DNA of 64,000 nucleotides from Candidatus Latescibacterota bacterium. Lineage in GTDB: Bacteria > Latescibacterota > UBA2968 > UBA8231. This document shows positions 52,220 to 64,000 of the stretch, in pieces. The stretch's first letter is position 1. Every line of letters starts with the position of its first letter. The stretch is from NCBI GenBank assembly GCA_022826515.1, contig JAJDUT010000110.1, positions 26,461-90,460 of the forward strand, written 5' to 3'. Below the pieces are notes generated by a model that did not search any database, was not told the DNA's origin, and saw only the letters and a list, made by a program, of their open reading frames with translations. The translations under genes and the position numbers were made by a program.

Positions 52220-52258
52220 TGGCAATGGTCTTAGATGAAGGCGCGGATAGACGATCTA
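52210..52258 (-). repeat. Duplicated 49-bp start-codon leader, copy 2
   Basis: The same element as at 50342-50390, here covering the ATG at 52219 of the AAA-ATPase/nuclease gene. Confidence 0.85.
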
Positions 52259-52447
52259 TTAAATAGTATAGGGGAATTTAGCGGATAGAAAAATTTTTGC
52301 TTGATACCTTGTTTGGCGGGATAGTGTAGTTAGTGTTTTTTCACCGCCCGGCATGGGTCTATTATTCTGCTCGTGCAGGGTGTGTTGCCGTGGAGAAACC
52401 GCGCTGTTGGTACGCTTGACGTCGTGGTTAGGTGGCCGCCGACTGTC

Positions 52448-53097
52448 CTAGCCCACTAGTTCGGCCGTGCCCCAAGTGCTCGGGTCGCGCTCTACGCCCA
52501 TGTCCGAGATCGACGACCAAGACTGGGTGCCGTGCTGCGCGTCGTGCAACAGATACGCAAACCCCACCCGGCTGAACTCCCTCGGCGCAAAACCATTGAG
52601 ACCCGCGGCTGGCAGTTTGATTTCTAGCTGATAGCTCCGCTTGAGTCGGCGCAGGCCGGTCTGAATCGAGTCTTCTGGGCAGGGCGGTGCCTGTTCGCGG
52701 GCGTCTTCAATGGAGGTTTGGCGGGCGATGGGTTGCTTGCCGTCCTTGCCGCTGCCGCCGGGCAAGACGTAAAACCGATGGCAGAAGCGGTTGGCGCGGT
52801 GCTCCTTGACGTCGCGGGTGTCGATGAAAAGTTCGAGGCTGTCGCCGGCAGCAGGCTGGAGCGGATTGAGCTTGTAGGTCGTCTTGCGCTTGACCTCGCA
52901 GGCAAAGTACAGGCCGCTGTCGTCGTAAGCCATATAGACCGAGGCAAAGGGCTGGTGGCCATCGACGGCCATCAGGTCGGGCACGCGCGCTGCGTCGTCC
53001 CAATCGCGCAAATTGCCGTCGATTTTGGGCGGCTTTTGCCGCCGCGGGCAGCGAAAGGAAAACTCGAAAAAGGCGCGTTGGGGCAGGTACAACTCGC

Positions 53098-53101
<4 letters not shown>
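52448..53101 (-). CDS. CBM9-like carbohydrate-binding domain protein
   Basis: A 217-residue protein. PPKIDGNLRDWDDAARVP near 26, VYMAYDDSGLYFACEVKRKT near 56 and GDSLELFIDTRDVKEH near 87 follow the CBM9-like pattern (I-D-G-x-L-x-D-W; D-x-L-E-L-F-I-D). It carries only this domain and has no signal peptide. ATG 53101 overlaps the uvrA stop as ATGA, an odd pairing with a repair gene. The 230 nt between it and the AAA-ATPase gene contain no supported gene. Confidence 0.75.
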
Positions 53102-58767
<5,666 letters not shown>

Positions 58768-58885
58768 GAGTTCGTGTAGACGCGAGGAGCGGGAAAAGGA
58801 ATCAAAAAATATACTGTACGAATGTGCAGCGGGCAAGCGGTGGTGTGCGGAATGGGAAGATCCCTTCCAGCTTTAGCGGGATCCG

Positions 58886-58914
58886 TTGATCGATTATAAC
58901 CTACAGATTATATT
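58886..58914 (+). promoter_or_regulatory. Promoter of the higBA pair, near-leaderless
   Basis: TTGATC at 58886-58891, a 17-nt spacer and TATATT at 58909-58914, only 6 nt before the higB ATG at 58921. Only AAGG precedes the ATG, too close for a normal ribosome site. Confidence 0.55.
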
Positions 58915-58920
58915 TCAAGG

Positions 58921-59253
58921 ATGGAAATCCTCTATTATACCACTGCTTCAGGCAATTCGCCGGTCAAGAAATTTGTCGAGGGATTACCTCAAAGCCTACA
59001 GGAGGATTTCTTTCTGGCACTTGATCGGTTGAGGCAGGGGGAAAGCTTGGGGATGCCGTTGAGCAAGCCGCTGTTCAATATTGCTCTTGGTTTACACGAA
59101 CTGCGCTTCAAAGAACGGCGCAGTATCTATCGAGTTTTCTATTTCATCAGGCGCGGGGATGCAATTTATCTGGTTCATGTGCTGCAAAAAAAGACCGAAA
59201 CCATTCCCGATAAGGATAAACGGCTAATTCTCAGAAGACTGAAGGAGATTTGA
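58921..59253 (+). CDS. higB: HigB/RelE-superfamily toxin (phage Gp49-like)
   Basis: A 110-residue RelE-fold protein: EILYYTTASGNSPVKKFVE, then LSKPLFNIALGLHELRFKE near 49 and YRVFYFIRRGDAIYLVHVLQ near 73, matching the Gp49/HigB-like family. These cleave mRNA on ribosomes. The toxin precedes the antitoxin, as in hig systems. The stop overlaps the ribosome site region of the antitoxin gene, whose ATG starts 2 nt later. Confidence 0.88.
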   Translation: MEILYYTTASGNSPVKKFVEGLPQSLQEDFFLALDRLRQGESLGMPLSKPLFNIALGLHELRFKERRSIYRVFYFIRRGDAIYLVHVLQKKTETIPDKDKRLILRRLKEI

Positions 59254-59255
59254 AA

Positions 59256-59558
59256 ATGCCTTGGAAAAAGGTCAACATTGAGCAATGGGCGGAGGAACTC
59301 GGCGTCAATATCAACGAACTACGCCAGAAAGAACAGCTCATCGAAAAGATCGTGAAGAGTAGAAAGCGATTTGGCTTGACGCAGGGCCAATTGGCCGAGA
59401 TGGTCGGCGTCTCCCAACCGCGCATTGCCCAGATTGAAAATAGAACCAAGATCGGAAAAATTAGCTTCGATGTACTTTTCAATATCCTCGGTGTCTTGGG
59501 GCATGATTTCAAAATCACTACACGTAAGGTGCGCGATCTCGAGAATGCAAATGCGTAG
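59256..59558 (+). CDS. higA: XRE-family antitoxin (HigA-like)
   Basis: A 100-residue HTH protein. KSRKRFGLTQGQLAEMVGVS near 35 and QPRIAQIENRTKIGKI form the HTH_3 domain, preceded by a helical region (LGVNINELRQKEQLIEKIV) that likely contacts the toxin. ATG 59256 with GAAGGAG upstream is preferred over a TTG two codons earlier. Such antitoxins usually repress their own promoter. Confidence 0.88.
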   Translation: MPWKKVNIEQWAEELGVNINELRQKEQLIEKIVKSRKRFGLTQGQLAEMVGVSQPRIAQIENRTKIGKISFDVLFNILGVLGHDFKITTRKVRDLENANA

Positions 59559-59629
59559 CGGTATATCTAGACCAACAGCGTCTGGCCGACTTCGATGACC
59601 ACGGCAATGCCCCCGTTAGATAGTGCGTT

Positions 59630-60436
59630 CTAATCATCTTCCGAACTGCCGAATGCAAAGCGCTTGAGGCCGAGAAGTTCGGCGACCGAGTCGAGGGACT
59701 TCAAATTGGTGAGGAACCATTCCTTCCCGGCACCCTGTTTCTTGTTACTAAAGTGGCCGATATTCTCTAGGTGTTTGTGAATGTTCTTTTCGACTTTCGC
59801 TAGGTCCACGCCTTCTGGACCGGCATATATCCGCAGCAAAATAGGCGGTTCAGGTAGCTCCGTGCTTCTCGTCTGCTGCCGGAAGCGCTTGATAGCATCG
59901 TTTTCGGACACCCCCACTTTCAAATACGTCCGGTCATTGGTTTTGCCTTTGTTGGATTTTTCGATCGGATGATCGAGATAGTGCGGTAGCGCGTACACGT
60001 ATATCCCCGGGCCTCTAGGTTCCGCAGCAGCACTCGTTTGGTGTTCAGGTTTTTGTTCCTGTTCTTCCCGTTTTGCTGGATCATTCGCACGACGGGCGCA
60101 TTTGTCTGCCCTCTCCTGAAGCAACGAGACGGTTGTAGGGGAGAGGTGCTCTTGGTGGCGTTTTACGAAACTTCGCAGAGCCGCCCCGCACTGTTTAGCA
60201 GGCTCTGGAGCATCCGGTAGAGTACCGTCCTTAATTGCTCTTATGTAAGTCCTATAGGAGGAGACAAATCCCGGTGTGGGAATATTCAACTTCGCTGCGA
60301 TATCTTTCGCACTTAGTCCCTGCTGAGTTAGCCTCCATACATCGCCGAGTCGCTGTTTGTCTTCATTAAGTGCTCTTTCGACTTCTTTCTGGTACGCAGC
60401 ATTTCCGGTCCCCTGTTGGTTCAATTCATCTGCCAT
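59630..60436 (-). CDS. HTH plus T5orf172 (GIY-YIG superfamily)-like nuclease
   Basis: A 268-residue protein. A helix-turn-helix segment near 35-75 (LTQQGLSAKDIAAKLNI) is followed by a lysine/glutamate-rich linker. The C-terminal domain has GIYVYALPHYLD, YLKVGVSENDAIKRFRQQTR near 172, and VEKNIHKHLENIGHF...GKEWF near 218. This G-I-Y...Y-x-K-V-G...H...EWF order fits T5orf172-type GIY-YIG domains found in phage and defence proteins. ATG 60436 follows an AGGAGG site. It converges with higBA. It may be a selfish or defence nuclease, but no methyltransferase is adjacent. Confidence 0.65.
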   Translation of the reverse strand: MADELNQQGTGNAAYQKEVERALNEDKQRLGDVWRLTQQGLSAKDIAAKLNIPTPGFVSSYRTYIRAIKDGTLPDAPEPAKQCGAALRSFVKRHQEHLSPTTVSLLQERADKCARRANDPAKREEQEQKPEHQTSAAAEPRGPGIYVYALPHYLDHPIEKSNKGKTNDRTYLKVGVSENDAIKRFRQQTRSTELPEPPILLRIYAGPEGVDLAKVEKNIHKHLENIGHFSNKKQGAGKEWFLTNLKSLDSVAELLGLKRFAFGSSEDD

Positions 60437-60602
60437 GAATTTCCTCCTGGTTCTTTTTTGTGTCTTTTCGCGTCGTAATATAGGCGGACGAGCACACTCA
60501 GCCAATCGCGCAGCCGCTTGACGCCCCTTTTTCATCTGCGTATAATGACCGCTCGGTAATTCAGTAAAATCAATTGCTTATCACTCAAGAGGAGTTGCTA
60601 AA

Positions 60603-61403
60603 ATGATTCATTTAGGGGCCAATTCGGTGCTCTTTGCGGGATTCGATCTGGAAACGGCGATGCGCCATATTCACCTCGCTGGCTACGACGGCGTCGAGTT
60701 GTCGGCGATCAAGGGCATGTGCGAGCACTTGGAGTTGGACAACTGGCAGGCACAGGCCAACCAGATCAAAGAGCTAGCGGAAAAATACGAGCTGAAATTG
60801 CTGTCTATGGAAGAGGCCGCGCTCGACGAAGAGCGGCTGATGCTGGCGTTTGCGGCTGGCGCTGAGATTGGCATTCCCGTCGTCAACGTCGGTCCGGGGG
60901 GCAAAAGCGATGTGGAGGAAGATTTCGATCGGCAGGTTGCGCTGCTGGGCAAGATGGCCGATAGGGCGCACGAACACGGCGTGACGCTGTGTGCTAAGGC
61001 GCATGTGGGGCAGTGCATTTACGATACGCCGACCACGTTGCGGGCGATGGAGCGGATCGACTCGCCGGGGTTTGGGGTGGATATGGATCCGAGCCACATC
61101 CATCGGGCGGGGGAGAACACGGTAGAGGCGCTGGCGGCGGTTATCTCGCGGGTCAAGCACGTTCACATTCGGGATTGTGCCGTGGCAGAAGGCGGGCCGG
61201 GCGCGCCGGAGTTGCAGGCTTGTGGGCGGGGTAACATTGATTTGTTTGGGTACGTCAAGGTGCTACACGAATCGGGCCTAGACGTGGCGGCCAACTTGGA
61301 AGTGATTGGTGCCAAGGAGTACGACTTGGGGCAGGTGGCGACGATTGCCGCGGAGAGCCGAGGGTATTTGAACGCCTGTTTGCGGGCTTGCGGTGCCCGT
61401 TAG
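60603..61403 (+). CDS. Sugar phosphate isomerase/epimerase (AP endonuclease 2 fold)
   Basis: A 266-residue TIM-barrel protein. LGANSVLFAGFDLETAMRHI, YDGVELSAIKG near 29, VDMDPSHIHRAGE near 161 and VKHVHIRDCAVAEGG near 185 carry the acidic and histidine metal ligands of the family. It has no signal peptide and probably isomerises or dehydrates a sugar in the cytoplasm. A GAGGAG site precedes ATG 60603. Its last 11 bp overlap thpR. Confidence 0.85.
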   Translation: MIHLGANSVLFAGFDLETAMRHIHLAGYDGVELSAIKGMCEHLELDNWQAQANQIKELAEKYELKLLSMEEAALDEERLMLAFAAGAEIGIPVVNVGPGGKSDVEEDFDRQVALLGKMADRAHEHGVTLCAKAHVGQCIYDTPTTLRAMERIDSPGFGVDMDPSHIHRAGENTVEALAAVISRVKHVHIRDCAVAEGGPGAPELQACGRGNIDLFGYVKVLHESGLDVAANLEVIGAKEYDLGQVATIAAESRGYLNACLRACGAR

Positions 61404-61944
61404 TCGCGCCTTTGTCGCCGTCCGGGTGCCGGCGGAGTTGGGGAAGCTGAGTGACGCGATGCGACCGTTGTGGCCGGCGCAGGGTGTGAGTTGGGTGCGG
61501 CCGGAGAACCTTCATTTGACGTTGCGCTTTCTCGGCGCGGCGGAGGACGCGCAAATCGCCGCGTTGCGGGAAGGGCTGACGGCAGTTGCCGCTCGGCACG
61601 AAGCGTTTACTGCGACTGTAGAGCGAAGCGGCTGCTTTCCCAATCGTCGCCGACCGAAGGTTATTTGGGCTGGCGTGGCGGATGCGGCCGGCCGGTTGGG
61701 TGCGTTGCAACGGAACGTTGAAGAAGTGGTGTGCGCTGCTGGTTGGGAGCCGGAGGAACGGGACTTTCGTCCGCACGTGACGCTGGGTCGGGTGCGGGCG
61801 AGGGTGCGACCGCCACGCAGCAAGTGGGGCGGTGATTTGCCTCGGTTGCAGGTTCCGGTGGAGGCGGTGGAGTTGATCGAAAGCATTCTCAAGCCGACCG
61901 GAGCCGAGTATCGGACCTTGCACCGCGCGGTACTTACATCGTAA
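61393..61944 (+). CDS. thpR: RNA 2',3'-cyclic phosphodiesterase
   Basis: A 183-residue 2H-phosphoesterase. Two HxTx motifs, NLHLTLRFLG near 39 and FRPHVTLGRV near 127, form the active site. RAFVAVRVPAELG is the usual N-terminal strand. GTG 61393 starts inside the isomerase gene, so translation is coupled. The enzyme opens 2',3'-cyclic phosphate RNA ends. Confidence 0.9.
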   Translation: MPVSRAFVAVRVPAELGKLSDAMRPLWPAQGVSWVRPENLHLTLRFLGAAEDAQIAALREGLTAVAARHEAFTATVERSGCFPNRRRPKVIWAGVADAAGRLGALQRNVEEVVCAAGWEPEERDFRPHVTLGRVRARVRPPRSKWGGDLPRLQVPVEAVELIESILKPTGAEYRTLHRAVLTS

Positions 61945-61954
61945 AGGAGTCTCC

Positions 61955-62716
61955 ATGCCCGGCCGACCTTACATTCTCGCCGAGACCAATTGGCAGATCG
62001 TAGAGCATACCCCGTACGAGGTGGCGATTCTTCCGTGGGGGGCGACGGAAGCGCACAATTACCACCTGCCTTATTCGACCGATGTGGTGCAGTGCGACGA
62101 GATCGCGGCGGCTGCGGCTGGCATCGCTTGGGAGCAGGACGCCAAGGTCATCGTCTTGCCGACTGTGCCCTTTGGCGTCAACACCGGCCAACTCGACATC
62201 AAGTTAGACCTCAATCTCAATCCCTCGACTCAGTTCGCCGTCCTGCAAGACTTGGTCGAAGCGCTCGCCCATCAGGGCATTCCCAAACTGCTCATTGTGA
62301 ACGGCCACGGCGGCAACGACTTCAAGCAAATGGTGCGGGAGCTGTTGCCGCGCTATGCGATGTTTATTTGCTGCATGGATTGGTACCGCATCGTCGATCA
62401 GGGGATTTTTGCGGCGGGTGGCGACCACGCCAACGAGATGGAAACCAGTCTCATGCAATACTTGCGGTCGGATTGGGTGTTGCCCCTGTCGGAGGCGGGC
62501 AGTGGTCGCGAGCACAAGTTTAAGATGGCCGCGCTGCGGGAGGGCTGGGTCTGGACCCAGCGGGATTGGACACAGGCGACCGACGACACGGGCATCGGCG
62601 ACCCGCGCCAAGCCACCCCGGAAAAGGGCCGACGCTGCTTGGAGCAAGTGGCAGCGCAGCTCGCCGAGTTTTTGGTCGAACTGGCCGCCGCCGACCTAGA
62701 CGACCTCTACGAATAA
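61955..62716 (+). CDS. Creatininase-family amidohydrolase
   Basis: A 253-residue metal-dependent amidohydrolase. LPWGATEAHNYHLPYSTDV near 26 supplies E, H and D ligands, LIVNGHGGNDFKQM near 111 another H, and DHANEMETSLM near 150 the last E. The family includes creatininase, mycofactocin MftE and FAPy deformylase. No mycofactocin genes are present, so the substrate is open. It follows thpR by 10 nt and precedes the methyltransferase by 2 nt. Confidence 0.88.
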   Translation: MPGRPYILAETNWQIVEHTPYEVAILPWGATEAHNYHLPYSTDVVQCDEIAAAAAGIAWEQDAKVIVLPTVPFGVNTGQLDIKLDLNLNPSTQFAVLQDLVEALAHQGIPKLLIVNGHGGNDFKQMVRELLPRYAMFICCMDWYRIVDQGIFAAGGDHANEMETSLMQYLRSDWVLPLSEAGSGREHKFKMAALREGWVWTQRDWTQATDDTGIGDPRQATPEKGRRCLEQVAAQLAEFLVELAAADLDDLYE

Positions 62717-62718
62717 CC

Positions 62719-63777
62719 GTGCAGTTCTACGCGTTCGTCGCCCCTGGGCTAGAGGAGATCGCCCAACGAGAAATCGCCGCGCGCTTGGGAGCCGAGCAGC
62801 AGGGGCGCCAGCGCGGCGTGGTGTTCTTTGCGACCGACGCTCCGCCGCAAGACTTGCTCGGATTGGGGACGACCGAGGATGTGTTTGCGCTGGTGGCGCG
62901 TGGTAGGGTGGAAACGTCGCGCAAGGGCTTGGAAGAGGCCGGCGCACTCGTGGCGGAGTCGCCGCTTTTTGAAGACGCGGTGGGCGCGCATCGCCGCGCT
63001 CGCCCCAAGCGGATCAAGCGCATCACCTACCGGATCGTGGCCCAGCGTCGCGGCGGGCAGCAGCGCTACGTGCGCCAAGAGATGCGCCGCGCCTTGCAGC
63101 GGGCCGTGGCGTGGCGCTTCCCGCGCTGGAAGCACATGGCCGAGCAAGCGCTGTTGGAGGTGTGGGGTTTGGAGACCAAAGGCGAGTTGCTTTGCGGGGT
63201 GCGCCTTTCCGACGAGACCATGCGCCACCGCACGTACAAGGTCGCGCAAGTGGAGGCTTCGCTGCGGCCGACGGTGGCGCGGGCCTTGGTGATGCTAGCC
63301 GAGCCAGCGGACGGCGACGTCTTTCTCGACCCCATGTGCGGGGCTGGAACCATCCTCATCGAGCGGGGGATGCACGGCCGCTACGCCCAGCTTTTGGGCG
63401 GCGACATTCGCTCGGAAGCTGTGGCTGCCACCCGCACGAACGTCGGGCCGCGCTACAAGCCGATTGAGATTCACCAATGGGATGCGCGGGATTTGCCCTT
63501 GGACGACGGCAGCGTCGATCGGGTGGTGTGCAACCTGCCCTTTGGCAAAAAGATCGGCGAGCCGCAAGTGCTGCGTCCGCTCTACGAGGGTTTTGCCAGC
63601 GAGGTGGCAAGGGTGCTAAAGGCAGGGGGAGTGGCCGTATGTTTGACTAGCGAACGCACCCTGCTGGCCGAAGCATTCGGCGCGTGGCCGGATCTGTACA
63701 TGGAGCGCGTGTTCCCGGTCGAGGTGCTGGGGCAAAAGGCGTTTTGTTGTAAATTGAAGAAGCTCACTGGGTATTAG
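62719..63777 (+). CDS. THUMP-domain class I SAM-dependent RNA methyltransferase
   Basis: A 352-residue protein starting at GTG 62719. An N-terminal ferredoxin-like/THUMP region (~1-150) is followed by a Rossmann methyltransferase domain with VFLDPMCGAGTILIERG near 195 and the catalytic NLPFGKK (N-P-P-F/Y class variant) near 273. The layout matches Trm14/TrmN6-like enzymes that make m2G in tRNA, or RlmL-like rRNA enzymes. The target RNA is not decided by sequence alone. A longer frame would overlap the creatininase gene extensively and is rejected. Confidence 0.85.
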   Translation: MQFYAFVAPGLEEIAQREIAARLGAEQQGRQRGVVFFATDAPPQDLLGLGTTEDVFALVARGRVETSRKGLEEAGALVAESPLFEDAVGAHRRARPKRIKRITYRIVAQRRGGQQRYVRQEMRRALQRAVAWRFPRWKHMAEQALLEVWGLETKGELLCGVRLSDETMRHRTYKVAQVEASLRPTVARALVMLAEPADGDVFLDPMCGAGTILIERGMHGRYAQLLGGDIRSEAVAATRTNVGPRYKPIEIHQWDARDLPLDDGSVDRVVCNLPFGKKIGEPQVLRPLYEGFASEVARVLKAGGVAVCLTSERTLLAEAFGAWPDLYMERVFPVEVLGQKAFCCKLKKLTGY

Positions 63778-63840
63778 ATTGACGGATGATAAGAGATCTT
63801 AAACTCTTGGTCGGGCCGCTTGGCAGATTTGAAAGATCAA

Positions 63841-63862
63841 TTCCTAATTCCTAATTCCTAAT
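63841..63862. repeat. Short heptamer tandem repeat
   Basis: Three copies of the TTCCTAA heptamer, the same family of unit as in the 47.7-kb array, in complementary orientation. The 63778-63983 gap otherwise shows no supported gene. Confidence 0.7.
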
Positions 63863-63983
63863 GGCTTTGGTGCATGAATCGGTGTTTTTTTGGGTAGCTC
63901 GGTTGAATAAAAACAGGCTCCTCAGTAGATTGAGCACGACTTTCGCCAAAAAAACCCATGCTTTCTCGTCCAAGGAACCTGTC

Positions 63984-64000
63984 ATGGCCAACCTATCGTC
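63984..64000 (+). CDS. Possible start of a truncated gene at the window edge
   Basis: An AAGGAA-like site at 63971-63976 precedes an ATG that opens MANLS before the window ends. Too little is visible to identify it. Confidence 0.25.

Noticed and set aside
58814..58829. CTG-N10-CAG upstream of uvrA as a LexA box
   Set aside because: Only six fixed bases match, the outer ACAG is GCAG, and recA in the same window has no such box. Too weak to call.
61955..62716. Mycofactocin gene mftE
   Set aside because: The fold fits, but there is no mftA, mftB or mftC in the window, and the neighbours are unrelated.

Overview
The window is about 64 kb of gene-dense, moderately GC-rich bacterial chromosome carrying some 50 protein genes and three tRNAs. 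Organism (inference): an uncultivated FCB-group or Latescibacterota-like lineage. The hints are FN3/dockerin-type secreted proteins with a VD(F/L)DDFF..AD.(F/L)G repeat, a seven-repeat FG-GAP/ASPIC protein, OPT-like DUF6785-type membrane proteins, a phytanoyl-CoA dioxygenase-type enzyme, a creatininase-family amidohydrolase, an AP-endonuclease-2-fold isomerase and a double-length UvrA. No rRNA is present, so the placement is soft. There is no CRISPR array and no complete prophage.

Layout. 1-12.8 kb is one long minus-strand run: NusG-II-like protein, Gx transporter, OPT-like transporter, a degenerate M28 peptidase fused to an FtsX-type permease, a second OPT-like transporter, an unknown protein, a PqqD-like protein, a PAP2-like protein and the start of recD2. 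12.9-17.1 kb holds rel and hisC, converging on a dolichyl-phosphate-type glycosyltransferase. 17.2-25.6 kb holds mpl, a lamin-tail lipid- or surface-type secreted protein, tRNA-Val(CAC), an FG-GAP protein, a CAT-anticodon tRNA, dnaG and two FN3/dockerin secreted proteins. 25.6-33.3 kb is the information-processing run rho-rpmE2-yqhQ-prfA-prmC-radA-recA, followed by a small unknown gene, hpt, an epimerase and a membrane-anchored unknown.

35.9-42.1 kb is the accessory hot spot. Two similar ~160-bp inverted-repeat elements in the same orientation bracket an Rpn/YhgA-like nuclease gene whose own ends carry the same 13-bp terminal inverted repeat, a second miniature element with perfect 17-bp ends, tRNA-Val(GAC), and a ~1,390-residue repeat-rich secreted or lipoprotein. 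In the given sequence the signal peptide of that protein is out of frame with the body across a run of nine C.

42.1-58.8 kb holds rlmH, a PBP5-type carboxypeptidase, a PhyH-type oxygenase and AlgH. A long minus-strand series follows: double-length uvrA, a CBM9-like protein, an AAA-ATPase/PD-(D/E)XK protein, a GT117 protein, a GT2 glycosyltransferase and a NamZ/DUF1343 protein. Two junctions in this series carry duplicated start-codon contexts, which suggests that material was inserted at translation starts. 58.9-60.5 kb is a HigBA-type toxin-antitoxin pair beside a helix-turn-helix/T5orf172-like nuclease. 60.6-63.8 kb is a tight plus-strand group: isomerase, thpR, creatininase-family enzyme and THUMP methyltransferase.

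The most interesting signals are the TIR-bounded Rpn gene with its matching miniature elements, the out-of-frame poly-C junction in the giant lipoprotein, the pseudo-peptidase/permease fusion between two OPT-like transporters, and the apparently leaderless promoters of mpl, hpt and higB.
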